This document shows, piece by piece, positions 30,001-42,896 of a stretch of 64,000 nucleotides of DNA. The stretch is taken from positions 39,628,120 to 39,692,119 of the forward strand of contig OX424563.1 of the NCBI GenBank assembly GCA_949152475.1. The letters are read 5' to 3'. The translations under genes were made by a program, and so were the position numbers. The stretch is from Terebella lapidaria (lineage: Eukaryota > Annelida > Polychaeta > Terebellida > Terebellidae). Every line of letters starts with the position of its first letter. The stretch's first letter is position 1. The notes under the pieces were generated by a model. That model saw only the letters and a list, made by a program, of their open reading frames with translations. It did not search any database and had not been told where the DNA came from.

Positions 30001-31795
30001 ACATGGGATGCTCCACCGTAGGATGGACATGTGACGCTCCACCGTATGATGGACATGCAATGCTCCACTGTACAATGGACATGTGAAGCTCCACCGTACG
30101 ATGGACATGGGATGCTCCACCGTATGATGGACATGTGACGCTCCACCGTATGATGGACATGTGACGCTCCACCGTACGATGGACATGCGACGCTCCATCG
30201 TACGATGGACATGCGACAATCCACCGTACGATGGACATCTGACGCTCCTCTGTACGATGGACAAGCGACGCTCCATCGCAGGATGGACATGCGACGCTCC
30301 ACCGTACGAAGGACATGCGAGGCTCCACCGTACGATGGACATGCGACGCTCCACCGTACGATGGACATGCGACGCTCCATCGTACGATGGACATGCGACG
30401 CTCCACCGTACGATGGACATGCGATGCTCCACTGTACGATGGACATGTGACGCTCCACCGTATGATGGACATGCAAGGCTCCACTGTACAATGGACATGT
30501 GACGCTCCACTATACGATGGACATGCGATGCTCCACCGTATGATGGACATGCAACGCTCCATCGTACGATGGACATGTGACGCTCCACCGTACGATGGAC
30601 ATGCGATGCTCCACTGTACGATGGACATGTGACGCTCCACCGTATGATTGACATGCGAGGCTCCACTGTACGATGGACATGTGACGCTCCACCGTACGAT
30701 GGACATGGGATGCTCCTGCATACGATGGACATGTGACGCTCCACCGTACGATGGACATGGGATGCTCCACCGTAGGATGGACATGTGACGCTCCATCGTA
30801 TGATGGGCATGCGATGCTCCAATGTACGATGGACATGTGATGCTCCACCGTACGATGGACATGTGACGCTCCACCGTATGATGGACATGCAAGGCTCCAC
30901 TGTACAATGGACATGTGACGCTCCACCGTACGATGGACATGGGATGCTCCACCGTATGATGAACATGTGACGCTCCACCGTATGATGGACATGTGACGCT
31001 CCACCGTACGATGGACATGCGACGCTCCATCGTACGATGGACATGTGACAATCCACCGTACGATGGACATCTGACGCTCCTCTGCACGATGGACAAGCGA
31101 CGCTCCACTGTACGATGGACATGTGATGCTCCACCGTACGATGGACATGCGACGCTCCATCGTACGATGGACATGTGATGCTCCACCGTACGATGGACAT
31201 GCGACGCTCCATCGTACGATGGACTAGCGACACTCCACCGTAAGATGGACATGCGACGCTCCACCGTACGATGGACATGCGACGCTCCATCGCAGGATGG
31301 ACATGCGACGCTCCACCGTACGAAGGACATGCGATGCTCCACCGTACGATGGACATGCGACGCTCCATCGCAGGATGGACATGCGACGCTCCGCCATACG
31401 AAGGACATGCGATGCTCCACCGTACGATGGACATGCGACGCTCCATCGTACGATAGACATGTGACACTCCACCGTAAGATGGACATGCGAGGCTCCACCG
31501 TACAATAGACATGCGACGCTCCACTGTATGATGGACATGCGATGCTTTACTGTACAATGGACACGTTACGCTCAACTGTAAGATGGACATGCGATGCTCC
31601 ACAGTACGATGGACATGGGACGCTCCATCATACGATGGACATGTGATGCTCCACCATACGATCGACATGCGATGCTCCACCGTACGATCGACATGTGATG
31701 CTCCACCGTACGATGGACATGTGACGCTCCACCATACGATGGACATGTGACGCTCCACTGTATGATGGTCATGCGATGCTTTACTGTACAATGGA
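21006..31795 (+). repeat. Compound HOR unit, 10,790 bp (415 monomers)
   Basis: No marker monomer occurs for 415 monomers. The unit opens like the 97-mer and 159-mer units (to about 23.1 kb). It then carries a 2,314-bp segment twice in tandem (about 23111-27738). From about 27752 to 31170 it repeats 22006-25424 at an offset of 5,746 bp. The last 600 bp are different material, including a diverged 78-bp (three-monomer) repeat with CGCAGG at 31291 and 31369. Confidence 0.82.
23111..27738 (+). repeat. Tandem duplication of 2,314 bp (2 x 89 monomers)
   Basis: Rare landmarks recur at exactly +2,314 bp: CGACGGTCATGC (23131 and 25445), CATCGTACGGTGG (23646 and 25960) and CTCCTGCATACG (23433 and 25747). 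I noticed no base difference between the two copies, which points to a recent event. A third copy of most of the segment lies within 27752-31170, and further copies at about 59717-64000. Ends are approximate. Confidence 0.85.
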
Positions 31796-33952
31796 CACGT
31801 TTTGCTCAACCGTAAGAGTGACATGCGATGCTCCACAGTACGATGGACATGGGACGCTCCATCATACGATGGAAATGTGATGCTCCACCGTACGATCGAC
31901 ATGCGATGCTCCACCGTATGATCGACATGTGATGCTCCACCGTACGATGGACATGGGATCCTCCATCGTACGATGGACATGCGATGCTCCACCGTACGAT
32001 CGACATGCGATGCTCCACCGTACGATGGACATGCGATGTTCCATTGTACGATGGACATCTGATGCTCCACCATACGATGGACATGTGACACTCCGCTGTA
32101 CGATGGACATGTGACGCTCCACTGTACGATGGACATGCGATGCTCCATCGTACGATGGACATGGGATGCTCTATCGTATGATGGACTAGCGATGCTCCAC
32201 CATAAGATGGACATGTGACGTCCCACCGTACGATGGACATGCGACGCTCCATCGTACGATGGACATGGGATGCTCCACCGTATGATGGACATGTGATGCT
32301 CTACCGTACGATGGACATGTGACGCTCCACCATATGATGGACATGCAAGGCTCCACTGTACAATGGACATGTGACGCTCCACCGTACGATGGACATGCGA
32401 TGCTCCACTGTACGATGGAAATGTGACGCTCCACCGAACGATGGACATGCAACGCTCCATCGTACGATGGGCTAGCGACGTTCCACCGTAAGATGGACAT
32501 GCGACGCTCCATGTGCGATGGACATGTGACGCTCCACCGTACGATGGACATGCGACGCTCCACTGTATGATGGACATGCGATGCTTTACTGTACAATGGA
32601 CAAGTGATGCTCCACCGTATGATGGACATGTGACGCTCCATCGTACGATGGACTAGCGAAGCTCCACCGTAAGGTGGACATGCGACGCTCCACAGTACGT
32701 TGGACATGGGACGCTCCATCGTACGATGGACATGTGACACTCCACCGTACGATCGACATGCAATGCTTCACAGTACCATGGACATGTGATGCTCCACTAT
32801 ACGATGGACATCTAATGCTCCACCATACGATGGACATGCGATGCTCCACCGTACGATGGACATGTGATGCTCCACCGTACGATGGACATGCGACGCTCCA
32901 CCGTACGATGGACATGCGATGCTCCACTGTACGATGGACATGTGACGCTCCACCGTATGATTGACATGCGAGGCTCCACTGTACGATGGACATGTGACGC
33001 TCCACCGTACGATGGACATGGGATGCTCCACCGTAGGATGGACATGTGACGCTCCACCGTACGATGGGCATGCGATGCTCCAATGTACGATGGACATGTG
33101 ATGCTCCACCGTACGATGGACATGTGACGCTCCACCGTATGATGGACATGCAAGGCTCCACTGTACAATGGACATGTGACGCTCCACCGTACGATGGACA
33201 TGGGATGCTCCACCGTATGATGGACATGTGACGCTCCACCGTATGATGGACATGTGACGCTCCACCGTACGATGGACATGCGACGCTCCATCGTACGATG
33301 GACATGTGACAATCCACCGTACGATGGACATCTGACGCTCCTCTGCACGATGGACAAGCGACGCTCCACTGTACGATGGACATGTGATGCTCCACCGTAC
33401 GATGGACATGCGACGCTCCATCGTACGATGGACTAGCGACACTCCACCGTAAGATGGACTGGCGAGGCTCCACCGTATGATGGACATGCGACGCTCCATC
33501 GCAGGATGAACATGCGACGCTCCACCGTACGAAGGACATGCGATGCTCCACCGTACGATGGACATGCGACGCTCCACCGTACGATGGACATGCGACGCTC
33601 CATCGTACGATAGACATGTGACACTACACCGTAAGATGGACATGCGAGGCTCCACCGTACAATAGACATGCGACGCTCCACTGTATGAATGACATGCGAT
33701 GTTTTACTGTACAATGGACACGTTACGCTCAACCGTAAGATGGACATGCGATGCTCCACAGTACGATGGACATGGGACGCTCCATCATACGATGGACATG
33801 TGATGCTCCACCATACGATCGACATGCGATGCTCCACCGTTCGATCGACATGTGATGCTCCACCGTACGATGGACATGTGACGCTCCACCATACGATGGA
33901 CATGTGATGCTCCACTGTATGATGGACATGCGATGCTTTACTGTACAATGGA
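31796..33952 (+). repeat. HOR unit, 2,157 bp (83 monomers), contains block B2
   Basis: Its length is 83 monomers less one base, because of the 25-bp monomer at 32501-32525. Block B (about 32266-33689) matches 885-2308 at an offset of 31,381 bp. It differs by occasional single bases, for example ACAAGTGATG near 32600 where B1 has ACATGTGATG. Confidence 0.85.
32501..32525 (+). repeat. 25-bp variant monomer (block B2)
   Basis: It has the same one-base loss in the core as at 1120-1144, with a further A-to-G change (CATGTGCGATGG). The shared lesion shows that the three B blocks descend from one ancestor, and the extra change is private to this copy. Confidence 0.88.
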
Positions 33953-36900
33953 CACGTTTTGCTCAACCGTAAGAGTGACATGCGATGCTCCACAGTACGA
34001 TGGACATGGGACGCTCCATCATACGATGGAAATGTGACGCTCCACCGTACGATCGACATGCGATGCTCCACCGTATGATCGACATGTGATGCTCCACCGT
34101 ACGATGGACATGGGATCCTCCATCGTACGATGGACATGCGATGCTCCACCGTACGATCGACATGCGATGCTCCACCGTACGATGGACATGCGATGTTCCA
34201 TTGTACGATGGACATCTGATGCTCCACCATACGATGCACATGTGACACTCCGCTGTACGATGGACATGTGACGCTCCACCGTACGATGGACATGCGACGC
34301 TCCATCGTACGATGGACATGGGATGCTCTATCGTATGATGGACTAGCGATGCTCCACCGTAAGATGGACATGTGACGCCCCACAGTACGATGGACATGCG
34401 ACGCTCCATCGTACGATGGACATGGGATGCTCCACCGTATGATGGACATGTGACGCTCTACCGTACGATGGACATGCGATGCTCCACCGTACGATGGACC
34501 TGTGATGCTCCACCATACAATGGACATCTGACGCTCCACCGTACGATAGACATGCGATGCTCCACCATACGATGGACATGTGACGCTCCACCGTACGATG
34601 GACATGCGACGCTCCACGGTACGATGGACATGCGATGCTCCACTGTACGATGGACATGTGACGCTCCACCGTATGATTGACATGCGACGCTATACTGTAC
34701 GATGGACATGTGACGCTCCACCGTACGATGGACATGGGATGCTCCTTCGTTCGATGGACATGTGACGCTCCACCGTACGATGGACATGGGATGCTCCACC
34801 GTAAGATGGACATGTGACGCTCCACCGTACGATGGGCATGCGATGCTGAAATGTACGATGGACATGTGATGCTCCACCGTACGATGGACATGTGACGCTG
34901 CACCGTACGATGGTCATGCACGGCTCCACTGTACAATGGACATGCGACGCTCCACCGTACGATGGACATGCGACGCTCCACCGTACGATGGACATGCGAC
35001 GCTCCACTGTACGATGGACATGTGACGCTCCACCGTATGATTGACATGCGAGGCTCCACCGTACGATGGACATGCGACGCTCCACCGTACGATGGACATG
35101 CGATGCTCCACCGTACGATGGACATGCGATGCTCCACTGTACGATGGACATGTGATGCTCCACCGTATGATTGACATGCGAGACTCCACTGTACGTTGGA
35201 CATGTGACGCTCCACCGTACGATGGACATGGGATGCTCCTTCGTACGATGGACATGTGACGCTCCACCGTACGATGGACATGGGATGCTCCACCGTAGGA
35301 TGGACATGTGACGCTCCACCGTATGATGGACATGCAATGCTCCACTGTACAATGGACATGTGAAGCTCCACCGTACGATGGACATGGGATGCTCCACCGT
35401 ATGATGGACATGTGACGCTCCACCGTATGATGGACCTGTGATGCTCCACCATACGATGGACATCTGACGCTCCACCGTACGATAGACATGCGATGCTCCA
35501 CCATACGATGGACATGTGACGCTCCACTGTACGATGGACATGTGACGCTCCACCATATGATGGCCATGCAAGGCTCCACTGTACAATGGACATGTGACGC
35601 TCCACCGTACGATGGACACGCGACGCTCCACCGTATGATGGACATGCAACGCTCCATCGTACGATGGACATGTGACGCTCCACCATACGATGGACATCTG
35701 ACGCTCCACCGTACGATGGACATGCGATGCTCCACTGTACGATGGACATGTGACGCTCCACCGTATGATTGACATGCGAGGCTATACTGTACAATGGACA
35801 TGTGACGCTCCACCGTACGATGGACATGGGATGCTCCTTCGTACGATGGACATGTGACGCTCCACCGTACGATGGACATGGGATGCTCCACCGTAGGATG
35901 GACATGTGACGCTCCACCATACGATGGGCATGCGATGCTCCAATGTACGATGGACATGTGATGCTCCAACGTACGATGGACATGTGACGCTCCACCGTAC
36001 GACGGTCATGCAAGGCTCCACTGTACCATGGACATGTGACGCTCCACCGTACGATGGACATGCGACGCTCCACCGTATGATGGACATGCGACGCTCCACT
36101 GTACGATGGACATGTGACGCTCCACCGTATGATTGACATGCGAGGCTCCACCGTACGATGGACATGCGATGCTCCACCGTACGATGGACATGCGATGCTC
36201 CACTGTACGATGGACATGTGACGCTCCACCGTATGATTGACATGCGAGGCTCCACTGTACGATGGACATGTGACGCTCCACCGTACGATGGACATGGGAT
36301 GCTCCTGCATACGATGGACATGTGACGCTCCACCGTACGATGGACATGGGATGCTCCACCGTAGGATGGACATGTGACGCTCCACCGTACGATGGACATG
36401 CGACGCTCCACGGTACGATGGACATGCGATGCTCCACTGTACGATGGACATGTGACGCTCCACCGTATGATTGACATGCGACGCTATACTGTACGATGGA
36501 CATGTGACGCTCCACCGTACGATGGACATGGGATGCTCCTTCGTTCGATGGACATGTGACGCTCCACCGTACGATGGACATGGGATGCTCCACCGTAAGA
36601 TGGACATGTGACGCTCCACCGTACGATGGGCATGCGATGCTGAAATGTACGATGGACATGTGATGCTCCACCGTACGATGGACATGTGACGCTGCACCGT
36701 ACGATGGTCATGCACGGCTCCACTGTACAATGGACATGCGACGCTCCACCGTACGATGGACATGCGACGCTCCACCGTACGATGGACATGCGACGCTCCA
36801 CTGTACGATGGACATGTGACGCTCCACCGTATGATTGACATGCGAGGCTCCACCGTACGATGGACATGCGACGCTCCACCGTACGATGGACATGCGATGC

Positions 36901-39542
36901 TCCACCGTACGATGGACATGCGATGCTCCACTGTACGATGGACATGTGATGCTCCACCGTATGATTGACATGCGAGACTCCACTGTACGTTGGACATGTG
37001 ACGCTCCACCGTACGATGGACATGGGATGCTCCTTCGTACGATGGACATGTGACGCTCCACCGTACGATGGACATGGGATGCTCCACCGTAGGATGGACA
37101 TGTGACGCTCCACCGTATGATGGACATGCAATGCTCCACTGTACAATGGACATGTGAAGCTCCACCGTACGATGGACATGGGATGCTCCACCGTATGATG
37201 GACATGTGACGCTCCACCGTATGATGGACCTGTGATGCTCCACCATACGATGGACATCTGACGCTCCACCGTACGATAGACATGCGATGCCCCACCATAC
37301 GATGGACATGTGACGCTCCACTGTACGATGGACATGTGACGCTCCACCATATGATGGCCATGCAAGGCTCCACTGTACAATGGACATGTGACGCTCCACC
37401 GTACGATGGACACGCGACGCTCCACCGTATGATGGACATGCAACGCTCCATCGTACGATGGACATGTGACGCTCCACCATACGATGGACATCTGACGCTC
37501 CACCGTACGATGGACATGCGATGCTCCACTGTACGATGGACATGTGACGCTCCACCGTATGATTGACATGCGAGGCTATACTGTACAATGGACATGTGAC
37601 GCTCCACCGTACGATGGACATGGGATGCTCCTTCGTACGATGGACATGTGACGCTCCACCGTACGATGGACATGGGATGCTCCACCGTAGGATGGACATG
37701 TGACGCTCCACCATACGATGGGCATGCGATGCTCCAATGTACGATGGACATGTGATGCTCCAACGTACGATGGACATGTGACGCTCCACCGTACGACGGT
37801 CATGCAAGGCTCCACTGTACCATGGACATGTGACGCTCCACCGTACGATGGACATGCGACGCTCCACCGTATGATGGACATGCGACGCTCCACTGTACGA
37901 TGGACATGTGACGCTCCACCGTATGATTGACATGCGAGGCTCCACCGTACGATGGACATGCGATGCTCCACCGTACGATGGACATGCGATGCTCCACTGT
38001 ACGATGGACATGTGACGCTCCACCGTATGATTGACATGCGAGGCTCTACTGTACGATGGACATGTGACGCTCCACCGTACGATGGACATGGGATGCTCCT
38101 GCATACGATGGACATGTGACGCTCCACCGTACGATGGACATGGGATGCTCCACCGTAGGATGGACATGTGACGCTCCACCGTACGATGGGCATGCGATGC
38201 TCCAATGTACGATGGACATGTGATGCTCCACCGTACGATGGACATGTGACGCTCCACCGTATGATGGACATGCAAGGCTCCACTGTACAATGGACATGTG
38301 ACGCTCCACCGTACGATGGACATGGGATGCTGCACCGTATGATGAACATGTGACGCTCCACCGTATGATGGACATGTGACGCTCCACCGTACGATGGACA
38401 TGCGACGCTCCATCGTACGATGGACATGTGACAATCCACCGTACGATGGACATCTGAAGCTCCTCTGCACGATGGACAAGCGACGCTCCACTGTACGATG
38501 GACATGTGATGCTCCACCGTACGATGGACATGCGACGCTCCATCGTACGATGGACATGTGATGCTCCACCGTACGATGGACATGCGACGCTCCATCGTAC
38601 GATGGACTAGCGACACTCCACCGTAAGATGGACATGCGACGCTCCACCGTACGATGGACATGGGACGCTCCATCATACGATGGACATGTGATGCTCCACC
38701 ATACGATCGACATGCGATGCTCCACCGTATGATCGACATGTGATGCTCCACCGTACGATGGACATGTGACGCTCCACCGTACGATGGACATGGGATGCTC
38801 CACCGTATGATGGACATGTGACGCTCCACCGTATGATGGACATGTGACGCTCCACCGTACGATGGACATGCGACGCTCCATCGTACGATGGACATGTGAC
38901 AATCCACCGTACGATGGACATCTGACGCTCCTCTGCACGATGGACAAGCGACGCTCCACTGTACGATGGACATGTGATGCTCCACCATACGATGGACATG
39001 CGACGCTCCATCGTACGATGGACTAGCGACACTCCACCGTAAGATGGACTGGCGAGGCTCCACCGTATGATGGACATGCGACGCTCCATCGCAGGATGAA
39101 CATGCGACGCTCCACCGTACGAAGGACATGCGATGCTCCACCGTACGATGGACATGCGACGCTCCACCGTACGATGGACATGCGACGCTCCATCGTACGA
39201 TAGACATGTGACACTACACCGTAAGATGGACATGCGAGGCTCCACCGTACAATAGACATGCGACGCTCCACTGTATGAATGACATGCGATGTTTTACTGT
39301 ACAATGGACACGTTACGCTCAACCGTAAGATGGACATGCGATGCTCCACAGTACGATGGACATGGGACGCTCCATCATACGATGGACATGTGATGCTCCA
39401 CCATACGATCGACATGCGATGCTCCACCGTTCGATCGACATGTGATGCTCCACCGTACGATGGACATGTGACGCTCCACCATACGATGGACATGTGATGC
39501 TCCACTGTATGATGGACATGCGATGCTTTACTGTACAATGGA
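33953..39542 (+). repeat. Compound HOR unit, 5,590 bp (215 monomers)
   Basis: It is exactly 215 monomers between markers. It contains a near-perfect 1,794-bp tandem duplication (about 34572-38159), followed by segments related to block B and to the 21-31 kb unit. Its first part matches the next unit at an offset of 5,590 bp. Its last 2 kb (from about 37576) matches 46467 onward at an offset of 8,891 bp. Confidence 0.83.
34572..38159 (+). repeat. Tandem duplication of 1,794 bp (2 x 69 monomers)
   Basis: Copy 1 is about 34572-36365 and copy 2 about 36366-38159. Landmarks CCACGGTACG (34614 and 36408) and TGCACGGCTCC (34918 and 36712) set the offset. I noticed only a few differences, including GCGATGCTCC near 35490 against GCGATGCCCC near 37284 and GGCTCCACTG near 36248 against GGCTCTACTG near 38042. 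This is among the youngest large events in the window. Confidence 0.87.
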
Positions 39543-42500
39543 CACGTTTTGCTCAACCGTAAGAGTGACATGCGATGCTCCACAGTACGATGGACATGGG
39601 ACGCTCCATCATACGATGGAAATGTGACGCTCCACCGTACGATCGACATGCGATGCTCCACCGTATGATCGACATGTGATGCTCCACCGTACGATGGACA
39701 TGGGATCCTCCATCGTACGATGGACATGCGATGCTCCACTGTACGATCGACATGCGATGCTCCACCGTACGATGGACATGCGATGTTCCATTGTACGATG
39801 GACATCTGATGCTCCACCATACGATGGACATGTGACACTCCGCTGTACGATGGACATGTGACGCTCCACCGTACGATGGACATGCGACGCTCCATCGTAC
39901 GATGGACATGGGATGCTCTATCGTATGATGGACTAGCGATGCTCCACCGTAAGATGGACATGTGACGCCCCACAGTACGATGGACATGCGACGCTCCATC
40001 GTACGATGGACATGGGATGCTCCACCGTATGATGGACATGTGACGCTCTACCGTACGATGGACATGCGATGCTCCACCGTACGATGGACCTGTGATGCTC
40101 CACCATACAATGGACATCTGACGCTCCACCGTACGATAGACATGCGATGCTCCACCATACGATGGACATGTGACGCTCCACCGTACGATGGACATGCGAC
40201 GCTCCACGGTACGATGGACATGCGATGCTCCACTGTACGATGGGCATGTGACGCTCCACCGTATGATTGACATGCGACGCTATACTGTACGATGGACATG
40301 TGACGCTCCACCGTACGATGGACATGGGATGCTCCTTCGTTCGATGGACATGTGACGCTCCACCGTACGATGGACATGGGATGATCCACCGTAAGATGGA
40401 CATGTGACGCTCCACCGTACGATGGGCATGCGATGCTGAAATGTACGATGGACATGTGATGCTCCACCGTACGATGGACATGTGACGCTGCACCGTACGA
40501 TGGTCATGCACGGCTCCACTGTACAATGGACATGCGACGCTCCACCGTACGATGGACATGCGACGCTCCACCGTATGATGGACATGCGACGCTCCACTGT
40601 ACGATGGACATGTGACGCTCCACCGTATGATTGACATGCGAGGCTCCACCGTACGATGGACATGCGACGCTCCACCGTACGATGGACATGCGATGCTCCA
40701 CTGTACGATGGACATGTGATGCTCCACCGTATGATTGACATGCGAGACTCCACTGTACGTTGGACATGTGACGCTCCACCGTACGATGGACATGGGATGC
40801 TCCTTCGTACGATGGACATGTGACGCTCCACCGTACGATGGACATGGGATGCTCCACCGTAGGATGGACATGTGACGCTCCACCGTATGATGGACATGCA
40901 ATGCTCCACTGTACAATGGACATGTGAAGCTCCACCGTACGATGGACATGGGATGCTCCACCGTATGATGGACATGTGACGCTCCACCGTATGATGGACC
41001 TGTGATGCTCCACCATACGATGGACATCTGACGCTCCACCGTACGATAGACATGCGATGCTCCACCATACGATGGACATGTGACGCTCCACTGTACGATG
41101 GACATGTGACGCTCCACCATATGATGGCCATGCAAGGCTCCACTGTACAATGGACATGTGACGCTCCACCGTACGATGGACACGCGACGCTCCACCGTAC
41201 GATGGACATGCGACGCTCCACCGTACGATGGACATGCGACGCTCCACCGTACGATGGACATGTGACGCTCCACCGTACGATGGACATGCGATGCTCCACT
41301 GTACGATGGACATGTGATGCTCCAACGTACGATGGACATGTGACGCTCCACCGTACGACGGTCATGCAAGGCTCCACTGTACCATGGACATGTGACGCTC
41401 CACCGTACGATGGACATGCGACGCTCCACCGTATGATGGACATGCGACGCTCCACTGTACGATGGACATGTGACGCTCCACCGTATGATTGACATGCGAG
41501 GCTCCACCGTACGATGGACATGCGATGCTCCACCGTACGATGGACATGCGATGCTCCACTGTACGATGGACATCTGACGCTCCACCGTACGATGGACATG
41601 CGATGCTCCACTGTACGATGGACATGTGACGCTCCACCGTATGATTGACATGCGAGGCTATACTGTACAATGGACATGTGACGCTCCACCGTACGATGGA
41701 CATGGGATGCTCCTTCGTACGATGGACATGTGACGCTCCACCGTACGATGGACATGGGATGCTCCACCGTAGGATGGACATGTGACGCTCCACCATACGA
41801 TGGGCATGCGATGCTCCAATGTACGATGGACATGTGATGCTCCAACGTACGATGGACATGTGACGCTCCACCGTACGACGGTCATGCAAGGCTCCACTGT
41901 ACCATGGACATGTGACGCTCCACCGTACGATGGACATGCGACGCTCCACCGTATGATGGACATGCGACGCTCCACTGTACGATGGACATGTGACGCTCCA
42001 CCGTATGATTGACATGCGAGGCTCCACCGTACGATGGACATGCGATGCTCCACCGTACGATGGACATGCGATGCTCCACTGTACGATGGACATGTGACGC
42101 TCCACCGTATGATTGACATGCGAGGCTCCACTGTACGATGGACATGTGACGCTCCACCGTACGATGGACATGGGATGCTCCTGCATACGATGGACATGTG
42201 ACGCTCCACCGTACGATGGACATGGGATGCTCCACCGTAGGATGGACATGTGACGCTCCACCGTACGATGGGCATGCGATGCTCCAATGTACGATGGACA
42301 TGTGATGCTCCACCGTACGATGGACATGTGACGCTCCACCGTATGATGGACATGCAAGGCTCCACTGTACAATGGACATGTGACGCTCCACCGTACGATG
42401 GACATGGGATGCTCCACCGTATGATGAACATGTGACGCTCCACCGTATGATGGACATGTGACGCTCCTCCGTACGATGGACATGCGACGCTCCATCGTAC

Positions 42501-42896
42501 GATGGACATGTGACAATCCACCGTACGATGGACATCTGAAGCTCCTCTGCACGATGGACAAGCGACGCTCCACTGTACGATGGACATGTGATGCTCCACC
42601 GTACGATGGACATGCGACGCTCCATCGTACGATGGACATGTGATGCTCCACCGTACGATGGACATGCGACGCTCCATCGTACGATGGACTAGCGACACTC
42701 CACCGTACGATGGACATGGGACGCTCCATCATACGATGGACATGTGATGCTCCACCATACGATCGACATGCGATGCTCCACCGTATGATCGACATGTGAT
42801 GCTCCACCGTACGATGGACATGTGACGCTCCACCATACGATGGACATGTGACGCTCCACTGTATGATGGTCATGCGATGCTTTACTGTACAATGGA
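39543..42896 (+). repeat. HOR unit, 3,354 bp (129 monomers), mosaic
   Basis: The left part matches 33953 onward at an offset of 5,590 bp. Within it, a segment of about 275 bp around CGACGGTCATGC occurs at about 41300-41575 and again at about 41820-42095, an offset of 520 bp (20 monomers). The material between those copies is different, so this is a partial duplication or template switch rather than a simple tandem copy. Confidence 0.8.

Noticed and set aside
34343-38959. Very long minus-strand open frames (1,538 codons here; also 2052-5408, 29701-32577 and several of 800-914 codons)
   Set aside because: They are made only of the translated 26-bp satellite, overlap similar frames in the other phases, and start and end wherever a monomer variant happens to create an ATG or stop. 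The monomer length is not a multiple of three, so selection on one frame is implausible. No promoter, splice signal or non-repeat domain is visible.
41052-41492. Plus-strand open frames up to 146 codons
   Set aside because: They are short, entirely satellite-derived, and interrupted by the TGA in ACATGTGACG and in TATGATGG variants. Nothing distinguishes them from chance.
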